A DNA stretch of 64,000 bases from Pseudomonas sp. S35. Its GTDB lineage: Bacteria; Pseudomonadota; Gammaproteobacteria; Pseudomonadales; Pseudomonadaceae. The notes under the pieces are model-generated. The model was not told where the DNA came from and did not search any database. It saw nothing but the letters and a program-made list of their open reading frames with translations. The stretch lies in assembly GCF_009866765.1 (NCBI RefSeq), contig NZ_CP019431.1, positions 2,790,001 to 2,854,000 of the forward strand, written 5' to 3'. Made by a program: the position numbers and the translations under genes. The first letter of the stretch is position 1, and each line of letters starts with the position of its first letter. Below are positions 58,244 through 64,000 of this stretch, one piece after another.

Positions 58244-61200
58244 ACTACGCCGAGCTGCATTGCCTGTCCAATTTCAGTTTCCAGCGCGGCGCGTCCAGTG
58301 CGCTGGAGTTGTTCGAACGGGCCAAGCGCCAGGGCTACAGCGCGCTGGCGATCACCGATGAATGCACCTTGTCCGGGATCGTGCGTGCCTGGCAGGCGGC
58401 GAAGGCGGTGGAACTGGCGCTGATTATCGGCAGCGAAGTGCGCATCGAAAACGGCCCGAAACTGGTGCTGCTGGTGCAAGACCTCAGCGGTTACCAGCAC
58501 CTGTGTCGGCTGATTACCCTGGCCCGACGGCGTGCCGAAAAAGGCCATTACCGCCTGCTGCACGAAGACTTCGATCAGCCTCTCAGTGGTCTGCTGGCGC
58601 TATGGGTCGCCGACGACAGTGACACCCAGGCCTCGATCCAATGGCTGCATCGCACCTTCGCCGAACGCCTGTGGCTGGCGGTGCAACTGCATTGCGGCCA
58701 GGACGATGGGCGTCATCTGCAGCAGCGTCTGCAGTTGGCGGCCAGCCTGAATATCCCGGCAGTGGCCTGCGGCGATGTGCATATGCACGCGCGCGGCCGC
58801 CGCGCCCTGCAAGACACCATGACTGCCATCCGCCATCACGTACCGGTGGCCGAAGCCGGTACGCGCCTGCATCCCAACGGCGAGCGGCACCTGCGCAGCC
58901 TTGATGCCTTGAGTGCGCTGTACCCCCAAGCCTTGCTTGACGAAACCCTGAGCATTGCGCGCCGCTGCACCTTCGATCTCGGCCAATTGCGTTATCACTA
59001 CCCACGCGAGCTGGTGCCTGAGGGGCATGACGCCGGTTCCTGGCTGCGCGCCGTCACCGAAGAAGGCATTGCCCAGCGTTGGCCCGAAGGTATCGACGCC
59101 CAGACCTTGCGGCAGATCAATCACGAGCTGGCATTGATCAGCAAACTGGGTTACGAAAGCTACTTCCTCACCGTGCATGACATCGTGCGTTTCGCCCGCA
59201 GCCGTTCGATCCTGTGCCAGGGCCGTGGTTCGGCGGCCAACTCGGCGGTGTGTTTTGCCTTGGGCATCACCGAGATCAACCCGAGCCTGACGAATATGCT
59301 GTTCGAGCGCTTCCTGTCAGAGGAGCGCAACGAGCCGCCGGATATCGACGTGGACTTCGAGCACGAACGCCGCGAAGAAGTGCTGCAATACGTGTTCCAG
59401 CGCTACGGTCGCACCCGTGCGGCGCTGACGGCGGTGGTCAGCAGTTACCACGCGGCTGGCGCAGTCCGTGACGTGGCCAAGGCCCTCGGGTTGCCGCCGG
59501 ACCAGATCAACGCCCTGGCCGACTGCTGTGGGCGCTGGAGTGATGATGCGCCGCCGCTGGAACGTCTGCGCGAAGGCGGCTTCGACCCGGACAGCCCACT
59601 CCTGCGCCGTGTGCTCACGCTCACCCAGCAACTGATCGGCTTTCCCCGGCACCTGTCCCAGCACCCCGGCGGTTTCGTGATTTCAGAATACCCGCTGGAC
59701 ACCCTGGTGCCGGTGGAAAACGCGGCGATGGCCGAGCGCACCATCATCCAGTGGGACAAGGATGATCTGGATGCCGTGGGCCTGCTCAAGGTCGATATCC
59801 TCGCCTTGGGCATGCTCAGCGCGATTCGTCGCTGCTTTGACCTGCTGCGTCGCCATCGCAACCTTGACCTGGCCCTGGCGACGATCCCGAAGGAAGACCC
59901 GGCCACCTACGCGATGATCAGCAAGGCCGACACCATCGGCGTGTTCCAGATCGAGTCGCGGGCGCAGATGTCGATGTTGCCCCGGCTCAAGCCACAGACT
60001 TTTTATGACCTGGTGATTGAGGTGGCGATCGTGCGCCCCGGGCCGATCCAGGGCGGCATGGTGCATCCGTATCTACGGCGTCGGAACAAAGAGGAAGAGG
60101 AAACCTACCCCTCGCAACAGTTGAAAGCCGTACTGAAGCGCACCTTGGGCATCCCGCTGTTCCAGGAACAAGTGATGCAGATCGCTATGGTCGCTGCCGA
60201 CTACAGCCCTGGCGAGGCCGACCAGTTGCGCCGTTCCATGGCCGCCTGGAAACGTCACGGCGGCCTGGAGCCCCATCAGGAACGCCTGCGCACCGGCATG
60301 CTCAAGAATGGCTACACCGAGGCCTTTGCCGCGCAGATTTTCGAGCAGATCAAGGGCTTTGGCAGCTATGGCTTCCCGGAGTCCCATGCGGCCAGCTTTG
60401 CCTTGCTGACCTACGCCAGTTGCTGGCTTAAATGCCACGAACCGGCGGCGTTCGCCTGTGCGTTGATCAACAGCTGGCCTATGGGTTTCTACAGCCCGGA
60501 CCAGATCCTGCAGGACGCGCGGCGCCATCGTTTGCAGATACGCCCGGTGGATGTGCGGGCCAGCGACTGGGATTGCAGCCTGGAGCCTATCGATGGCCAG
60601 CAACCGGCGATCCGCATGGGCCTGCGCATGATTGCCGGGTTTCGTGAAGAGGATGGACGGCGCATTGAAGCTGCGCGCCAACGCCGGCAATTCAGCGATA
60701 TTGCCGACCTGGACGAACGTGCGGGGCTGGATGCCCGCGCCCAGGCCTTGTTGGCCGATGCAGGCGCCTTGCGCACCCTGGCCGGTAACCGGCACCAGGC
60801 GCGCTGGGACGTGGCCGGGGTGCACAAACAACTGGGGCTGTTTGCCGGCTTGCCCAGCCCCGACGAAGCCGTGGTGGCGTTGCCCAAACCCACGGTCGGC
60901 GAGGACCTGCAGGCCGATTACGCCACAATCGGCACCACCCTTGGCCCGCATCCGCTGGCGTTGTTGCGCGATGAGTTGCGCAAGCGGCGCTGTCGCAGTT
61001 CCCGCGAGCTGATGGCGGTGGAGCATGGGCGCAATGTGAGTGTCGCGGGGTTGGTCACGGGGCGCCAGCGTCCGGGCACGGCCAGCGGCGTGACCTTTGT
61101 CACCCTGGAAGACGAATTCGGCAACCTCAATGTGGTGGTCTGGCGCGACTTGGCCGAACGTCAGCGCCAGGCGTTGGTGGGCTCGCGCCTGCTCAAGGTG

Positions 61201-61311
61201 GACGGGCGCTGGGAGGCGGTGGGCGAAGTACGGCACCTGATCGCGGGGCGGCTCACCGACCTCTCGCCGTTGCTGGATGGCATGCAGGTGCGCAGCCGGG
61301 ATTTTCACTGA
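58240..61311 (+). CDS. dnaE2: Error-prone DNA polymerase DnaE2 (ImuC)
   Basis: 1023 residues from ATG 58240. It is a C-family polymerase that copies past damaged bases in the imuABC mutasome. The N-terminal PHP domain starts [18 protein letters not shown]. The catalytic palm carries [15 protein letters not shown] with Asp368 and Asp370. Tandem helix-hairpin-helix and an OB-fold (about 930-1000, with [19 protein letters not shown]) close the protein. Length is shorter than replicative DnaE (about 1160), lacking the C-terminal tail, as usual for DnaE2. An upstream in-frame Met at 58219 would lie inside imuB and is less likely. It is expressed with lexA2 in the SOS response. Confidence 0.95.
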   Translation: MNYAELHCLSNFSFQRGASSALELFERAKRQGYSALAITDECTLSGIVRAWQAAKAVELALIIGSEVRIENGPKLVLLVQDLSGYQHLCRLITLARRRAEKGHYRLLHEDFDQPLSGLLALWVADDSDTQASIQWLHRTFAERLWLAVQLHCGQDDGRHLQQRLQLAASLNIPAVACGDVHMHARGRRALQDTMTAIRHHVPVAEAGTRLHPNGERHLRSLDALSALYPQALLDETLSIARRCTFDLGQLRYHYPRELVPEGHDAGSWLRAVTEEGIAQRWPEGIDAQTLRQINHELALISKLGYESYFLTVHDIVRFARSRSILCQGRGSAANSAVCFALGITEINPSLTNMLFERFLSEERNEPPDIDVDFEHERREEVLQYVFQRYGRTRAALTAVVSSYHAAGAVRDVAKALGLPPDQINALADCCGRWSDDAPPLERLREGGFDPDSPLLRRVLTLTQQLIGFPRHLSQHPGGFVISEYPLDTLVPVENAAMAERTIIQWDKDDLDAVGLLKVDILALGMLSAIRRCFDLLRRHRNLDLALATIPKEDPATYAMISKADTIGVFQIESRAQMSMLPRLKPQTFYDLVIEVAIVRPGPIQGGMVHPYLRRRNKEEEETYPSQQLKAVLKRTLGIPLFQEQVMQIAMVAADYSPGEADQLRRSMAAWKRHGGLEPHQERLRTGMLKNGYTEAFAAQIFEQIKGFGSYGFPESHAASFALLTYASCWLKCHEPAAFACALINSWPMGFYSPDQILQDARRHRLQIRPVDVRASDWDCSLEPIDGQQPAIRMGLRMIAGFREEDGRRIEAARQRRQFSDIADLDERAGLDARAQALLADAGALRTLAGNRHQARWDVAGVHKQLGLFAGLPSPDEAVVALPKPTVGEDLQADYATIGTTLGPHPLALLRDELRKRRCRSSRELMAVEHGRNVSVAGLVTGRQRPGTASGVTFVTLEDEFGNLNVVVWRDLAERQRQALVGSRLLKVDGRWEAVGEVRHLIAGRLTDLSPLLDGMQVRSRDFH

Positions 61312-61402
61312 GGCCCACCCAAATTTATACCAGATGAAACCATCCGCGCCGTGTAAGCTCAAAAAATGGCGACTGTCCTCTCTATTTGCACTGAGCCGAA
61401 CG

Positions 61403-63103
61403 ATGCAATTTCTATCCAACCCCCATGGCTGTGACGGTTGGGCCGGTGAAATGGCCCAGCGTATTCGCGCATTCGATTGGTCGACCACTGACCTCGGTCC
61501 CATTGATCAGTGGTCCACCAGCCTGGCCTGTACCGTGCAGATGCTGCTGGCATCACCGGTGCCGATGGTGATGCTGTGGGGGCGTGCCGGCTACATGATC
61601 TACAACGACAGTTACTCGGTGTTTGCCGGTGGCCGCCATCCTTACCTATTGGGCACGCCTGTGGAGCTGGGCTGGCCGGAAGTGGCAGATTTCAACCGGC
61701 ATGTGGTGGACACCTGCCTGGCCGGCGGCACCTTGTCGTTCAACAACAAAGACCTGGTGTTGCTGCGCAACGGCCGGCCGGAAACCGTGTGGCTGGACCT
61801 CTATTACAGCCCCGTCGCTGGCGACAACCAGCAACCGGCCGGGGTGCTGGCGATTGTGGTGGAGACCACCGAACTGGTGAAGTCCGAGCAGGTGCGCCAG
61901 GAACTGACGCACAATCTCGAACAGCGCGTAGCTGCCGAAGTACAGGCGCGCTCAGCCGCCGAAGACCAGTTGCGCCAGTCGCAGAAGCTGGAAGCCATCG
62001 GCGGCCTGACCGGTGGCGTGGCCCACGACTTCAATAACCTGCTGCAAGTGATCGCCGGCAACCTGCATTTGCTGGCTCGTCATGAGCCGGACAACCCCCA
62101 GGTGCAGCGCCGTGTCAGCGCGGCCATTGCGGCGGTGGAGCGAGGGGCCAAGCTGTCGGCGCAACTGCTGGCCTTTGCCCGGCGTCAGCCGTTGTCGCCG
62201 GCGGTGTACAACCCGCAACGCATCTATGCCGGCCTTGGCGAGCTGCTGCAGCGTGCGCTGGGTGAAACCATTCATATCGACGTGCAGTTGCCCCAGGATT
62301 CCTGGCACATCAACGTCGACCGCAACCAATTGGAAAATGCCCTGCTCAACCTGGCGATCAATGCCCGCGATGCCATGAAAGGCGAAGGGGTGATCTGCAT
62401 CAGCGGTGAAAACATCATCCTCAACCCCGGCGATTGCATCGGCAAAAGCATCAGCCCCGGCGAATATGTGCGCCTGGCGGTGACCGATACCGGCGTGGGC
62501 ATGCCGCCGGCGATCCAGGCCAAGGTGTTCGAACCGTTCTTTACCACCAAGCGCGACGGCCACGGCACCGGCCTGGGCTTGAGCATGGTGTTCGGTTTTG
62601 TGCGTCAAAGCGGCGGGCATGTCGACGTCAGCAGCAAAGAGGGCCAGGGCACTGTGGTGCAGTTGTACTTCCCGCGCAGCCTGGGCGAGGAATGCCTTGA
62701 GGCGTCCCCCGAGCCCGTCGCCTCCTTGGGCGGCCAGGAAACCATCCTGGTGGTCGAAGACAATGAAGGCGTGCGCCTGACCGTGGTGGATGTGCTCGAA
62801 CAGTCAGGCTATACGGTAATCACCGCCGAAGATGGCGACCAGGCCATGTTGAAACTCAACGCCGGCCTGCAACCCGAGCTGATTTTTACCGACGTGGTCA
62901 TGCCCGGCCGGTTTAAAAGCACTGACCTGGCGGCCTGGGCTCGCGCACAAACCCCTCCGGTGCCGGTGCTGTTCACCTCCGGCCACACCCGCGACATCCT
63001 CTCCAGCAACCACCTGCTGAGCCCCGACATTCATCTGCTGAGCAAGCCCTACAGCCCCGAAGCCCTGACGCTACGGGTGCGCAGTGTGCTCACCGCACGA
63101 TAA
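61403..63103 (+). CDS. Soluble hybrid sensor histidine kinase with receiver domain
   Basis: 566 residues from ATG 61403. A PAS-like sensor region (about 1-165) starts with [14 protein letters not shown] and includes [15 protein letters not shown]; a short coiled coil (about 175-200) follows. The HisKA domain has HDFNNLL with the phosphorylated His near 208. The ATPase domain has [17 protein letters not shown] and [10 protein letters not shown]-terminal receiver has Asp497 in FTDVVMPG. No membrane helix is seen, so it senses an internal signal. No separate response regulator is adjacent. ATG 61334 is a possible earlier start, and neither has a strong ribosome site. The signal is unknown. Confidence 0.85.
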   Translation: MQFLSNPHGCDGWAGEMAQRIRAFDWSTTDLGPIDQWSTSLACTVQMLLASPVPMVMLWGRAGYMIYNDSYSVFAGGRHPYLLGTPVELGWPEVADFNRHVVDTCLAGGTLSFNNKDLVLLRNGRPETVWLDLYYSPVAGDNQQPAGVLAIVVETTELVKSEQVRQELTHNLEQRVAAEVQARSAAEDQLRQSQKLEAIGGLTGGVAHDFNNLLQVIAGNLHLLARHEPDNPQVQRRVSAAIAAVERGAKLSAQLLAFARRQPLSPAVYNPQRIYAGLGELLQRALGETIHIDVQLPQDSWHINVDRNQLENALLNLAINARDAMKGEGVICISGENIILNPGDCIGKSISPGEYVRLAVTDTGVGMPPAIQAKVFEPFFTTKRDGHGTGLGLSMVFGFVRQSGGHVDVSSKEGQGTVVQLYFPRSLGEECLEASPEPVASLGGQETILVVEDNEGVRLTVVDVLEQSGYTVITAEDGDQAMLKLNAGLQPELIFTDVVMPGRFKSTDLAAWARAQTPPVPVLFTSGHTRDILSSNHLLSPDIHLLSKPYSPEALTLRVRSVLTAR

Positions 63104-63111
63104 GGTTGACC

Positions 63112-64000
63112 ATGACTTCACAGCGCAACATCCCTGCGATCACTGCCCAGCGCCCAGGTTTTGTCCGGGTGCGCGGCGCCCGCGAGCACAACTTGCAAAA
63201 CGTCGACGTGGATATCCCTCGGGATGCCCTGGTGGTGTTTACCGGTGTGTCGGGTTCGGGCAAGTCGTCACTGGCGTTTTCCACGGTGTATGCCGAGGCC
63301 CAGCGGCGTTATTTCGAGTCGGTGGCACCGTATGCGCGCCGCTTGATCGATCAGGTGGGTGTGCCGGATGTGGACAGCATCGAAGGCCTGCCGCCCGCCG
63401 TGGCCCTGCAACAGCAGCGCGGCACGCCGAGTGCGCGGTCGTCGGTGGGCAGCGTCACCACCTTGTCGAGCCTGATTCGCATGCTTTACTCACGCGCCGG
63501 TAGCTACCCGGCGGGGCAGGCAATGTTGTATGCCGAGGACTTTTCACCGAACCTGCCCCAGGGCGCGTGCCCCCAGTGTCATGGCCTGGGGCGCGTGTAT
63601 GAAGTGACCGAGGCGCTGATGGTGCCCGACCCCTCGCTGACCATTCGCCAGCGCGCAGTGGCGTCTTGGCCGTTGGCGTGGCAAGGCCAGAACCTGCGCG
63701 ACATCCTCGTGACCCTGGGCTATGACGTGGACATCCCGTGGCGCGATCTGCCCAAAAAGCAGCGCGACTGGATCCTCTTTACCGAAGAAACCCCCACCGT
63801 CCCGGTGTATGCCGGTTTCACCCCTGAACAAACCCGCGAAGCGTTGAAACGCAAGCTGGAGCCGAGTTACCAGGGCACCTTCAGCGGCGCGCGGCGCTAT
63901 ATCTTGCACACCTTCAGCCACACCCAAAGTGCTCTGATGAAAAAGCGCGTCGCGCAGTTCATGCAGGGCAGTGCCTGCCCGTTGTGCGACGGTAAACGAC
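63112..64000 (+). CDS. UvrA-family ABC ATPase paralogue (UvrA2-like), 3' partial
   Basis: The first 296 residues of a UvrA-like protein running off the window. The first ATP-binding domain has Walker [11 protein letters not shown] (about 45-54) and [15 protein letters not shown], then zinc-binding [10 protein letters not shown] near residue 152 and a further CPLCDG near 290. Full UvrA has the UvrB-binding domain of about 115 residues between these parts; here the chain passes from [10 protein letters not shown] to GACPQC in about 25 residues. That points to a UvrA2-type paralogue (DNA damage tolerance or self-resistance) rather than housekeeping UvrA. It lies nine bases after the histidine kinase stop. 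The second half is not seen. Confidence 0.85.
   Translation, partial: MTSQRNIPAITAQRPGFVRVRGAREHNLQNVDVDIPRDALVVFTGVSGSGKSSLAFSTVYAEAQRRYFESVAPYARRLIDQVGVPDVDSIEGLPPAVALQQQRGTPSARSSVGSVTTLSSLIRMLYSRAGSYPAGQAMLYAEDFSPNLPQGACPQCHGLGRVYEVTEALMVPDPSLTIRQRAVASWPLAWQGQNLRDILVTLGYDVDIPWRDLPKKQRDWILFTEETPTVPVYAGFTPEQTREALKRKLEPSYQGTFSGARRYILHTFSHTQSALMKKRVAQFMQGSACPLCDGKR

Noticed and set aside
58240..61311. Replicative DNA polymerase III alpha subunit
   Set aside because: Shorter than DnaE, starts with the DnaE2-type PHP sequence and is coupled to imuB.

Overview
The window is high-GC bacterial DNA from a fluorescent Pseudomonas of the P. fluorescens group. This rests on the gene content: a type VI secretion system (T6SS), a split viscosin-type cyclic lipopeptide synthetase followed by macAB and a LuxR regulator, a methionine gamma-lyase very close to the P. 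putida enzyme, and a lexA2-imuA-imuB-dnaE2 cassette. Nearly everything reads on the + strand. Only the LuxR regulator and the methionine gamma-lyase read on the - strand. No rRNA, tRNA, CRISPR array, insertion sequence or prophage was seen, and no gene-free stretch exceeds about 210 bases.

Region 1 (1-25146) is most of a T6SS locus: tssK (5' end missing), tssL, an OmpA-fused membrane protein, hcp, clpV, vgrG, an effector cassette, tssM, tssA, tssF, tssG, tssJ, tssE, and a second OmpA-fused protein with a TssA/VasL-like N-terminus. tssB and tssC are not in the window and presumably lie upstream. The cassette (about 9050-14154) holds a DUF4123 adaptor, a YceK-like lipoprotein, two tandem near-identical DUF3304-like lipoproteins (likely immunity proteins), a Tle1-type phospholipase effector and a PAAR tip protein. 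Its middle part (about 9.8-12.1 kb) is visibly AT-rich, as expected of acquired DNA. The two OmpA proteins share an almost duplicated peptidoglycan-binding domain and sit at opposite ends of the visible locus.

Region 2 (25356-53534) is a lipopeptide locus. Two overlapping synthetase genes encode four and three modules. Adenylation signatures read by eye give Thr-Val(Ile)-Leu-Ser and Leu-Ser-Ile(Val), ending in tandem thioesterases. This is the BC half of a viscosin-group nonapeptide (viscosin, massetolide, WLIP). The initiating two-module synthetase is not here. MacA/MacB-like export genes and a convergent LuxR-type regulator follow.

Region 3 (53680-55519) is a methionine catabolism pair: megL/mdeA and a divergent Lrp-family regulator.

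Region 4 (55583-64000) is a DNA damage region: lexA2 with a perfect palindromic operator over its own ribosome site and start codon, then imuA, imuB and dnaE2 (error-prone translesion synthesis), a soluble hybrid histidine kinase, and the start of a UvrA paralogue that appears to lack the UvrB-binding domain.
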